The notes under the pieces were generated by a model. It worked only from the letters and a program-made list of their open reading frames with translations, did not search any database and was not told where the DNA came from. A DNA stretch of 7,342 bases from an uncultured Megamonas sp. (GTDB lineage: Bacteria; Bacillota; Negativicutes; Selenomonadales; Selenomonadaceae), in contig USIX01000113.1 in the NCBI GenBank assembly GCA_900554895.1, positions 1-7,342 on the forward strand. Direction: 5' to 3'. The position numbers were made by a program, and so were the translations under genes. Shown piece by piece: positions 1 to 5,861 of this stretch; positions within the stretch are counted from its first letter, which is position 1; every line of letters begins with the position of its first letter.

Positions 1-259
1 TTACACTGCTTGTACTTCCATTTCCTTTTGTAACTGTTAATGTTGCATTGCTTCCTGTAACTCCTTTTACATATGTCGTATTGATTTGCTGTCCTGCGCT
101 ATCTTGCGTTGCTTTGGTGGCATTGGCAACATTATTTACAGTTACCGTGCTTGTAGTGCCGTTACCTTTAGTTACTGTAAGCGTGGCATTACTTCCTGTA
201 ACTCCTTTTACGTACGTTGTATCTATCTGTTGCCCACGGCTGTCCTGTGTGGCTTTTGT
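1..259 (-). repeat. Tandem 141-bp (47-residue) repeat in the tail fibre gene
   Basis: Copy A spans 259-119 and copy B spans 118-1 (incomplete at the window edge). The protein copies start ATKATQDS-GQQI-TTYVKG and continue GSNATLTVTKGNG. Over 39 comparable codons, 14 are identical, 21 differ only synonymously and 4 change the amino acid (R/A, D/N, T/S, T/S). A 20-base block is identical in both copies, at 51-70 and 192-211. More copies may follow outside the window. Confidence 0.95.
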
Positions 260-814
260 AGCAGTTGCCGCGCTGGATGCAGAAGGAACTACTTTCCACG
301 TTCCATCTCCCGCTAAAAAGTGGCTTGCATTACCATCTCGTTTTGGTGCAAGCCCGTTTGCTGTGGTGGATACAACCGCGGTGCTTGCTTTTGCATTCCA
401 CGTACTCTTTTCCGTATCGCTCACAAATCTGTGTGTTGCGTCCTGAGTAATCATGGTTGCAGGATGTGAACTAGGGTGTACATAGTTATTTGCGCCTGTT
501 GCTATGCCGTCCAGCTTTTTCTTAAGCTCCGGCGTCATGTAGCCCTTTAAACTGTCCGTAACTACTCGCCAGTCCTGTGCATTTACCACGTTTTGCAGGG
601 TATCATGCCACTGCTTAAGCAGTTTTTCATTGGATAGGAGCGCACTAAGGATTAAGTTCATGCCGGTGTACAACACTTTATCTTTTGCAATAAGCTGTGG
701 AATTTCTATATACCAGTCATGTCCGCTTTCCAGTGGTTCAGCAGGTCGCTTGTAGCCGTCTATTTCTGTCGGGAACTCAAGCCCGAACTCTGTTTTTAAT
801 TCTTCAGCGTTCAA
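1..814 (-). CDS. Phage tail fibre protein, N-terminal 271 residues (3' end outside window)
   Basis: Host-recognition fibre, expected to attach to the baseplate through its N-terminus. Residues 1-110 hold a non-repetitive region ending in KLDGIATGANNYVHP. Residues 111-143 carry a motif common in Bacillota phage fibres (HPxxHPATMITQDATHRF, then EKSTWNAKA). Residues 154-174 hold another common fibre motif (GLAPKRDGNASHFLAGDGTW). From residue 186 on there are two copies of a 47-residue Thr/Asn/Gly/Val-rich repeat, the second cut by the window edge. The start is TTG at 814: an in-frame TGA lies at 826-824, a strong GAGGTGAT site lies just upstream, and the first in-frame ATG is only at residue 52. 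The gene follows the collar-type gene after 15 bases. The receptor-binding end is not in the window, so the target cannot be named. That it is a fibre is well supported; its full length is unknown. Confidence 0.85.
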   Translation of the reverse strand, partial: MNAEELKTEFGLEFPTEIDGYKRPAEPLESGHDWYIEIPQLIAKDKVLYTGMNLILSALLSNEKLLKQWHDTLQNVVNAQDWRVVTDSLKGYMTPELKKKLDGIATGANNYVHPSSHPATMITQDATHRFVSDTEKSTWNAKASTAVVSTTANGLAPKRDGNASHFLAGDGTWKVVPSASSAATATKATQDSRGQQIDTTYVKGVTGSNATLTVTKGNGTTSTVTVNNVANATKATQDSAGQQINTTYVKGVTGSNATLTVTKGNGSTSSV

Positions 815-830
815 GTTATCACCTCACCTT
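815..830 (-). promoter_or_regulatory. Ribosome binding site that fixes the fibre's TTG start
   Basis: The minus strand reads GAGGTGAT at 825-818, complementary to the 3' end of 16S rRNA, with GAGGTG ending 5 bases before TTG at 814. A second AAGGTG overlaps it at 830-825. The site overlaps the end of the collar-type gene by one base. The in-frame TGA at 826-824 rules out any start further upstream. Confidence 0.8.
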
Positions 831-1303
831 TAAAATTCTATTGTCCAGCGGAATACCGCGCCGCTTTCTGCGTCTATACCTTTGCTTGTCAGAAGCCTCA
901 TCTTTGCGGCGGTACGGTCTTCTTCGTCAATCAAGGCAACCTCATTAATAGCTCCCGTATAATCTCCGGCTTCGATTTCAGCTTCGAAACAAACAGACGT
1001 TTCAACCGGATAAGTTACAGCGGTAATATCTTTCGTTAAAACGACGTTATTCAGGTTGCCATTATCAGAAGGCGGCGCCGGATTGCCCTGGTCATCCGTT
1101 TCACCAGCAATGCCGAATGCCATTTTTACTATTTTGGCAATAGTACCTGTCGTCCCGATTGCCTGTGCAAATGCCGCTCTATAATCGGTTGTAGTCTTCT
1201 TATTGGATTGTAAAAAAGTATCCTGATTAAATTCTGCCAGCGGTGCCGGTTCTCCATTTATACTCAAACTCTGCTTCGGATTAATATTTTGTGTATTGCT
1301 CAT
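830..1303 (-). CDS. Collar-type tail fibre N-domain protein (stand-alone, 157 aa)
   Basis: Probable small baseplate or fibre-attachment protein. The segment KMAFGIAGETDDQGNPAPP (residues 60-78), followed by a polar stretch and strands ending INEVALIDEEDRTAAKM (119-135), resembles the N-terminal tail-collar domain (DUF3751-like) of P2-type fibres. In those proteins the domain docks the fibre on the baseplate. Here it makes up most of a 157-residue protein that ends in FRWTIEF, with no shaft or receptor-binding part. The ATG at 1303 overlaps the stop of the XkdU-like gene by 4 bases (ATGA), so translation is probably coupled. The fibre gene follows at once, which suggests this product is an adaptor between XkdU and the fibre. 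The family resemblance is recognised from motif layout only; a plain tail protein of unknown role is the alternative. Confidence 0.65.
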   Translation of the reverse strand: MSNTQNINPKQSLSINGEPAPLAEFNQDTFLQSNKKTTTDYRAAFAQAIGTTGTIAKIVKMAFGIAGETDDQGNPAPPSDNGNLNNVVLTKDITAVTYPVETSVCFEAEIEAGDYTGAINEVALIDEEDRTAAKMRLLTSKGIDAESGAVFRWTIEF

Positions 1304-2325
1304 AATCTTTCAAACGTTCCCTTCCTAATGTTTCCATTTTTATCTGTGCTGTAATAGGTGCACAGGTTTTCCATCTGCGTATTTTGCAAGGTGTAATCAC
1401 CCTCCCATGCGTGGCTGCCGTCCCAACAAAAAGAGCCGTCCCATAGGTTTTTTACGTTCCCTGTGGTTCGGCTCTGCGTGGCATTTATTTTTCCTGTGTT
1501 TAATGCCTTGTTTTCAATGTTTTGTTTTAAGTCTATATCTACATAATAAATACTGCCTGCTTTATGGCTTGTTAAAAGTCTGTGCTTAGATGTTATTTTA
1601 TACGTTATATCTGCGCTTTGCCCTGTATTAAAGGTCTGCGCAGAATTAACTTTAGTTAAAATGTCTATAACGTGGGACTGCCTTTCTTTATAATCGGCAT
1701 CCGGCTTTATGCCACTCCAGTCGATACTGCCGTCCCAGCACCAGACACCGTCCCAATAAGTCTTTTCTGCCGCGCCTAAATTCCAAAAATTATGGTTGGC
1801 ATTTATATATTGAGTAATGCTCGCTTTGTGGCTTGTTAAAATCCGGCTTATAATCCTAATTACTACAGCAAATCCCAAATGAGCCGGTTTGTATGTATTT
1901 ACGGCTTCCAATAGCTCTTTCCATTTTACTTCATCATCACCGCTGATACATAATTCAAACCAATATTCGCTGTTATGCTGGATTATATAACCGGATTTAT
2001 CTTGGCAAAACATATTTATCAGGTTATTCATAAACGTTTCGGACACTGTATTTGCGCCCTGTAGTTTTAACAGTATCTGTATGCGTCTATCTTCTATGCC
2101 GGCGTTTTCTTTTACAGATAAATCAAGAAGCCGCTCCCAATCAGACAGTCCCCATGTTGCTGTTTCAACAAAAAGCTGATTTTTTACATCTAAAATATTA
2201 AGCCTCAGCTTTTCATGCTCATCGTCGCTGATTAATTCCGTGTTTTTAAAGTCGTTATCGATTGGCAGGAATTTCGGCAGATGTTTTAATGTTTTTACCG
2301 GTGTTCGCCTAAGTAGATATAACAT
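1300..2325 (-). CDS. xkdU: XkdU-like (YmfQ/DUF2313) baseplate protein with long C-terminal extension
   Basis: Baseplate protein that in related phages sits between the J-type wedge protein and the fibres. Residues 1-155 match the DUF2313 layout: an acidic N-terminal helix region, then ATWGLSDWERLLDL (56-69), the IEDRRIQILLKLQG helix (77-90), and a final KPAHLGFAVVI strand (146-156). The family is usually about 190 residues. This protein has 341 because of an extra region (156-341) built from two modules, each with LTSHKA followed by a WDGxxCWDGS cassette. The ATG at 2325 is preferred to TTG at 2328: AAGAGGTGG ends 6 bases before the ATG, the same spacing as at the xkdS-like start. The start overlaps the J gene by 17 bases. 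The DUF2313 assignment is solid; the role of the extension is unknown. Confidence 0.85.
   Translation of the reverse strand: MLYLLRRTPVKTLKHLPKFLPIDNDFKNTELISDDEHEKLRLNILDVKNQLFVETATWGLSDWERLLDLSVKENAGIEDRRIQILLKLQGANTVSETFMNNLINMFCQDKSGYIIQHNSEYWFELCISGDDEVKWKELLEAVNTYKPAHLGFAVVIRIISRILTSHKASITQYINANHNFWNLGAAEKTYWDGVWCWDGSIDWSGIKPDADYKERQSHVIDILTKVNSAQTFNTGQSADITYKITSKHRLLTSHKAGSIYYVDIDLKQNIENKALNTGKINATQSRTTGNVKNLWDGSFCWDGSHAWEGDYTLQNTQMENLCTYYSTDKNGNIRKGTFERL
1303..1860 (-). repeat. Two-module Trp-rich duplication in the XkdU-like C-terminus
   Basis: Numbering from ATG 2325, module 1 has LTSHKA at residues 163-168 and WDGVWCWDGS at 191-200. Module 2 has LTSHKA at 251-256 and WDGSFCWDGS at 295-304. 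The DNA behind the LTSHKA motifs matches at 18 of 19 bases (1559-1577 and 1823-1841, 264 bases apart). The spacing between the motif pairs differs (88 and 104 residues), so this is an old or edited duplication rather than a fresh tandem copy. Confidence 0.8.
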
Positions 2326-3343
2326 CAAAATCCACCTCTTCTTCTAAAACAGGGAGCTGCTCTTCCGTAAGCGGTATATTTTTTGCCTCACCATTTAAAG
2401 TCAAACTGTCATAATCAATAACGCCACTACATTCAAGAAGCGTTTTTCCGATGTGTGCAATGGATACATACCCACGGTTAAATCCTATTTCTTTAAAATA
2501 CGTATCGACTTTTTCTTTGAATTCATCTTCATTTACACTGCCGTAAATATTGGCTGCTATTTTTACATTCACGGCAGTTGCCGATACTACAGTTAAATCT
2601 GCACCAATCGGTTTTTCTTCTTCAAGATATTCACGGACTTTATTCAGTAGCGTTTCATCAGCAACATTCAGATTGGCGTCTATAATTACGACCTTTACAG
2701 TACCGTTACCGTTCCAAAGCGGAATACACCTTGCACCGCCTACTCCTTCAATTTCACGTGCCCATAATTCGTAATTATTTTTATTGCCGCTTGTTGCCGG
2801 ATTTCTGACTTTAAAAAGGTATCTATCAAGTAGTTCAGCATCCGTTTCCTCATCGTAGCCGCCTGTTGTAGAATTTTCATTTATCACACTGTTTATGCCA
2901 GGAATGGACATGGAAACAACTTTTATAGTCTCAGCATCCACATTTCCAATAACTCCGGCTGTTGCAGCTTCAATATTTATCTGTCCATTTTCTTTTATAT
3001 CCGTATTTTCCGTAGCTACAAACTGGATACCGCTTTCTGTTGCAAAAGTAGCTCCTGCATAAACCGTGCCCGTGCCTTTTACGGTCAAAACACCTATAGC
3101 TTTGGTAGCTTCTTTGCGGATAACGCCGTACTGTTTAGCCAACATGGTCAAATATTCACCGTATGAGGTATCTGCAAAGGCAACTTTATTTAATTCCTCT
3201 AGTTCAACTTCAGCTTTGGCAAACTCGATTGAGTTGCTGGCGAGTGCATCATACTGGAACGTTCCTTCAAACAGCCCAGTCTTTGCCCTTGAGCTATTTA
3301 TCATTTCCTGCAATATATCTTTTTGGTCTCTTGCCTTATACAT
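2309..3343 (-). CDS. xkdT: Baseplate J-like wedge protein (XkdT-like)
   Basis: Structural wedge component of the contractile-tail baseplate, homologous to P2 gpJ, T4 gp6 and PBSX XkdT. At 344 residues it is close to the usual length of about 350. The N-terminal helical part (1-70) is followed by the Baseplate_J signature: GTVYAGATFATESGIQFVAT (92-111), then AATAGVIGNVDAETI (125-139), then the loop GGYDEETDAELLDRYLFK (161-178). Next come the ATSGNKNNYELWAREIEGVGGARCIP segment (183-208) and a C-terminal part with the strand and helix pattern typical of the family. The ATG at 3343 overlaps the XkdS-like stop by 8 bases; GGTGATT just upstream is the likely binding site. It is expected to join XkdS to form wedges around the hub. 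One of the surest calls in the window. Confidence 0.95.
   Translation of the reverse strand: MYKARDQKDILQEMINSSRAKTGLFEGTFQYDALASNSIEFAKAEVELEELNKVAFADTSYGEYLTMLAKQYGVIRKEATKAIGVLTVKGTGTVYAGATFATESGIQFVATENTDIKENGQINIEAATAGVIGNVDAETIKVVSMSIPGINSVINENSTTGGYDEETDAELLDRYLFKVRNPATSGNKNNYELWAREIEGVGGARCIPLWNGNGTVKVVIIDANLNVADETLLNKVREYLEEEKPIGADLTVVSATAVNVKIAANIYGSVNEDEFKEKVDTYFKEIGFNRGYVSIAHIGKTLLECSGVIDYDSLTLNGEAKNIPLTEEQLPVLEEEVDFDVIST
2332..2340 (-). promoter_or_regulatory. Ribosome binding site of the XkdU-like gene, inside the J gene
   Basis: AAGAGGTGG on the minus strand ends 6 bases before ATG 2325. It lies within the 3' end of the J-type gene, where it is read as part of Glu-Glu-Val. It supports ATG 2325 over TTG 2328, which would leave only 3 bases of spacing. 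Confidence 0.75.
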
Positions 3344-3758
3344 TAATCACCAGCTCCCCGTAAACCGTGGTTAAATCAATTTCACAGTTTAATTCTGTTT
3401 TTTCCCGATTTATTGTTATGGAATTTATGGACTTTATATACGGATTTACCATTAAACATTCAATTATGGCCCTTTTAAATTCGGAAACCCTCTCACCGAC
3501 AGTCATGACCTTGCCAATAAATTTCTTTAGTTCAATACCATATTGCCAGCTATATGCTGTATATCTGAAACGTTCTGTTTTCAGTGCCTTATAAATCCAG
3601 ACTTTTATAGCTTCATTTCCTTCGACTAACACGTGATTACCGGCATTATCATAGATGAATTTGTCCGTGCCGAAATCCCATGCGTATTCTTTGTATAGCG
3701 GTAAATCTTCTTCTGTAGCAACTGTATTTGTGCCGGTAAATGGAAATTCATCACTCAA
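3336..3758 (-). CDS. xkdS: XkdS-like (DUF2634, gp25/gpW-type) baseplate wedge protein
   Basis: Small wedge protein of the T4 gp25 / P2 gpW type, thought to link the sheath and wedges at the baseplate. Its 140 residues show the DUF2634 layout: an acidic N-terminus, YAWDFGTDKF (25-34), the core VWIYKALKTERFRYTAYSW (53-71) followed by YGIEL, then a helix and the segment INPYIK-like VNPYIKSINSI (104-114), ending in beta strands (ELNCEIDLTTVYGELVINV). The start is TTG at 3758. AAGAGGTGG ends exactly 6 bases upstream and the nearby ATG is out of frame. It overlaps the XkdR-like gene by 8 bases upstream and the J gene by 8 bases downstream, so all three are probably coupled in translation. Confidence 0.92.
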   Translation of the reverse strand: MSDEFPFTGTNTVATEEDLPLYKEYAWDFGTDKFIYDNAGNHVLVEGNEAIKVWIYKALKTERFRYTAYSWQYGIELKKFIGKVMTVGERVSEFKRAIIECLMVNPYIKSINSITINREKTELNCEIDLTTVYGELVINV

Positions 3759-4173
3759 GTTTTACCACCTCTTCATTTATAATATAGAGCTGACCTTCTG
3801 CGCCTTCGCACGGCAGGATACTGACCCAGTCGCCGACTTTCAGTGTATCGGTGTAGATAAAATTTTCAGTATAGTCATTATCTATACTGTGATTATGACT
3901 TTCGTACTGCGCATCGCCACTACCGCCGGATTTGTTCTGTGTTGCCGAAACTAAATGTCCTCGTGCTGTTCGTTCATAGCCTACAAGAAGCCGTTTTGAA
4001 ATATACGCATTTTCCTTTGTAAGCTCGATGTTATTTGCTTTGATAATAAAATTCGGCGGCGGTTGAACTACAATTCCGATAAAAGCACTGCGCGGAACAT
4101 GCGATTGTGCCACGCCATGCATAATATTCACAATTTGCTCAACACTTGCTTCCGCACTCGGGATTTGTGCCAT
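3751..4173 (-). CDS. xkdR: XkdR-like (DUF2577) baseplate hub/spike-region protein
   Basis: Small protein found between the XkdQ hub and XkdS wedge genes in PBSX-type tails. Its position in the operon is that of the spike or gpV-like protein in other contractile tails, but the exact role is not established. Its 140 residues have an N-terminal amphipathic helix (VEQIVNIMHGVAQ, 11-23), an OB-like strand set (SAFIGIVVQPPPNFIIKAN, 29-47), a Gly/Ser-rich loop with ESHNHSID (91-98), and a C-terminal strand pair LKVGDWVSILPCEGAEGQLY (111-130) typical of DUF2577. ATG 4173 is preceded by AGGTGAT at 4184-4178, which overlaps the TAG stop of the xkdQ-like gene; the gap between the genes is 9 bases. The family call is firm; the function is inferred from position. 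Confidence 0.85.
   Translation of the reverse strand: MAQIPSAEASVEQIVNIMHGVAQSHVPRSAFIGIVVQPPPNFIIKANNIELTKENAYISKRLLVGYERTARGHLVSATQNKSGGSGDAQYESHNHSIDNDYTENFIYTDTLKVGDWVSILPCEGAEGQLYIINEEVVKLE
3765..3773 (-). promoter_or_regulatory. Ribosome binding site for the TTG start of the XkdS-like gene
   Basis: AAGAGGTGG on the minus strand lies 6 bases before TTG 3758, inside the 3' end of the XkdR-like gene where it encodes Glu-Glu-Val. The same 9 bases with the same spacing occur before the XkdU-like gene, which supports the TTG as the real start. Confidence 0.75.
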
Positions 4174-4182
4174 TTATATCAC

Positions 4183-5148
4183 CTACTTTTTCGTTTTTTC
4201 CTGTGGAGCTTTTTCCTCATTCATCATATTTTCAAATTCAAGTTCAATTTTCATCATATGATTGCCGTTCTGAAATGTATGCACATCGGACTTTATCCAG
4301 AATTTACCGGCATTTAAGTTATCTCTTATTTCTATAGAGTATGAAGATTTTACCCGATAATCACCAATGAGCGTAAGAGAACCGCTTCTGTCCGGTCCTT
4401 TCAGCATTGCTTCAACTTCTTTGTTGGTATCCTTGTTCGGGTCGGTCTTATAAACATCTTGTATCATGGAATATTTGCCAATCCATTCATCATTACGTTT
4501 ATACCCCGTCATATTGCCCTGCTGGTCAGTAATCATTATCTGATTGACCATGTTTTCAATACTTTCTTTGTAAGTGCTCTCCGTCATATTGCTGCGGCTG
4601 TCGGCAACATAATTTTCGATTAATGTACCCTTTAAAATGATATCAAGCTGGTCGTTGTTCATAATCGGGTGATATTTTTCGCCCGTTTTTTTACTGGCTT
4701 CCGTATAACCCATCATAATTATCTGATAGCCCGTTTTACGGTCCGCAATGAAACTTACCGGAATCCCCGTTTTTATCAAATTGCCGACTTTGACACCAAG
4801 TTCCCTACATATTGCTGCCGTTATATCCTCAGCTGTTATATTTACAAATTTCTTTGTCGTTTTAGATTTACTAAGAATAAAAAGGTTGTCAAAAGCAGTG
4901 ATTCGTACATTGGAATTCTGTCTGTTTTTTTCCACATCAAAAACATTGCCACGAAATACTATGTTATTTTCCTCGTCATAACCGAAAATTGTTTCGCCGT
5001 TGTTTATTTCAAGAACCGGAATAAGAGTGTCTCGGTCATCCTGTACATAATCAAATACAAGTTTTCTGGCAACCTGCATGCGGCTGCCACTCCACGTTAT
5101 CTTTTTTACTAATGTAGATATATCTTTACCTTTGTGAAATATCTTCAT
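4183..5148 (-). CDS. xkdQ: XkdQ-like tail hub protein (gpD/gp27-related)
   Basis: Baseplate hub component of the XkdQ/YqbQ family, related to P2 gpD and T4 gp27, which form the ring between the tail tube and the spike. The 321 residues match the family's usual size of about 320. The signature ITWSGSRMQVARKLVFDYV (17-35) is the typical XkdQ WSG-x-aR-L-F motif. It is followed by ETIFGYDEENNIVFRGNVFDV (52-72), the RITAFDNLFILSKSKTTKKF region (82-101) and ITAEDITAAICRELGV (104-119). The C-terminus returns to beta strands (GKFWIKSDVHTFQNGNHMMK, 281-300) and ends in a charged Lys/Glu tail. ATG 5148 overlaps the XkdP-like stop (ATGA, 4 bases), with AAGGAAG upstream as binding site. The long, less conserved middle (150-250) is of unclear fold. 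Confidence 0.9.
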   Translation of the reverse strand: MKIFHKGKDISTLVKKITWSGSRMQVARKLVFDYVQDDRDTLIPVLEINNGETIFGYDEENNIVFRGNVFDVEKNRQNSNVRITAFDNLFILSKSKTTKKFVNITAEDITAAICRELGVKVGNLIKTGIPVSFIADRKTGYQIIMMGYTEASKKTGEKYHPIMNNDQLDIILKGTLIENYVADSRSNMTESTYKESIENMVNQIMITDQQGNMTGYKRNDEWIGKYSMIQDVYKTDPNKDTNKEVEAMLKGPDRSGSLTLIGDYRVKSSYSIEIRDNLNAGKFWIKSDVHTFQNGNHMMKIELEFENMMNEEKAPQEKTKK

Positions 5149-5861
5149 TTCAAATTCTTCCTTAAATTCAGTTTCGTTACATTGTTTATAGCCAGATTTT
5201 TTAAATCGTTGGACTGTACGATATTTCGCCAGTGGCTGTAGTCGCCGTATACTTTTTTGGAAGCATCCAAAATATCGTCGGCTTTATCAACCCAGCTTTC
5301 GGGATTTTCGGGCTCATCTGTTCGCTGTTTCAATCCTGTAGTTTCATCTATCTGTTTATCATTATTGGCAGACGGCGTATTGAGTTCCTTATATTCAATA
5401 AAAGATAATTTATAATAAATATCTCTTGTCCCATCCTGCTCCCGATAGGTGAAATCTCGAAGCCCCATCATTAAATTTACAGGGCTGTCAGTTATTATTA
5501 CCCTTATCGGCTTTTTGGCTTCTTTCCATTTTGTTAGTAATTCCACACATTCAATCGGAGTTTTGACATCTCCCACGACAAATGGATAGTCATGTTTTGG
5601 ATGCGGAAAAAAACCGGAGAAGCTCAGCCGTTTAAGTTTTGCATTACCAAACAGCATAGCTTCACCGAAATCAAGGATATCTATTGTTTCATTATTTTGT
5701 GCTGTTTTTATTTCGTAACTGCGAGGAGTAACGGGGATAGTGAATTTTTCATTATCCGAGCTTAATATTATCTGCCGTTTTGCAGCAGTTTCATTTCCTA
5801 GTGCCAAAGATAAAAGATTTACTATGCTATAAGTCTTATTCATAAAACTGTCAAGGCTCAT
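5145..5861 (-). CDS. xkdP: XkdP-like tube/hub protein with degenerate LysM-like C-terminus
   Basis: Protein that joins the tail tube to the hub in PBSX-type tails; XkdP members have an N-terminal tube-type domain and a C-terminal LysM. Residues 30-160 carry the N-terminal domain: RQIILSSDNEKFTIPVTPRSYEI (29-51), then LDFGEAMLFGNAKLKRLSFSGFFP (63-86), then LLTKWKEAKKPIRVIITDSP (108-127), then DIYYKLSFIEYKEL (147-160). A polar linker (161-188) leads to DDILDASKKVYGDYSHWRNI (195-214) and QSNDL, which follows the LysM pattern of helix, YGD, W and N, but the usual ending with Pro-Gly-Gln before the last strand is absent. The start at ATG 5861 is supported by GGAGGTG at 5875-5869 with 7 bases of spacing. 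It gives about 28 residues before the usual domain start. It overlaps the tape measure gene by one base (TGATG). Confidence 0.8.
   Translation of the reverse strand: MSLDSFMNKTYSIVNLLSLALGNETAAKRQIILSSDNEKFTIPVTPRSYEIKTAQNNETIDILDFGEAMLFGNAKLKRLSFSGFFPHPKHDYPFVVGDVKTPIECVELLTKWKEAKKPIRVIITDSPVNLMMGLRDFTYREQDGTRDIYYKLSFIEYKELNTPSANNDKQIDETTGLKQRTDEPENPESWVDKADDILDASKKVYGDYSHWRNIVQSNDLKNLAINNVTKLNLRKNLK

Noticed and set aside
192..216. Internal AGGAAG-x-AATG start-like sites within the fibre repeats
   Set aside because: The ATG is out of frame and meets a stop after a few codons. The AGGAAG comes from the Gly-Ser codons.
1..259. CRISPR array or diversity-generating retroelement template/variable pair
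   Set aside because: The repeats are long, in frame and coding, with no spacers. Differences are spread over third positions rather than at adenines, and no reverse transcriptase is present in the window.
48..446. Plus-strand open frame of 132 codons opposite the fibre gene, Val/Leu/Pro-rich with internal repetition
   Set aside because: It is the antisense of the 141-bp fibre repeats, which explains both its length and its repetition. There is no binding site, and the minus-strand reading has clear fibre motifs.
815..829. Possible terminator or promoter between the collar-type and fibre genes
   Set aside because: Only 15 bases are free and they are taken up by the ribosome binding site; no hairpin or promoter boxes fit.
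4669..5112. Plus-strand open frame of 147 codons opposite the XkdQ-like gene
   Set aside because: The minus-strand frame has the XkdQ signature over the same bases. The plus frame has odd composition (rich in Phe, Tyr, Arg), and no gene context or ribosome binding site supports it.
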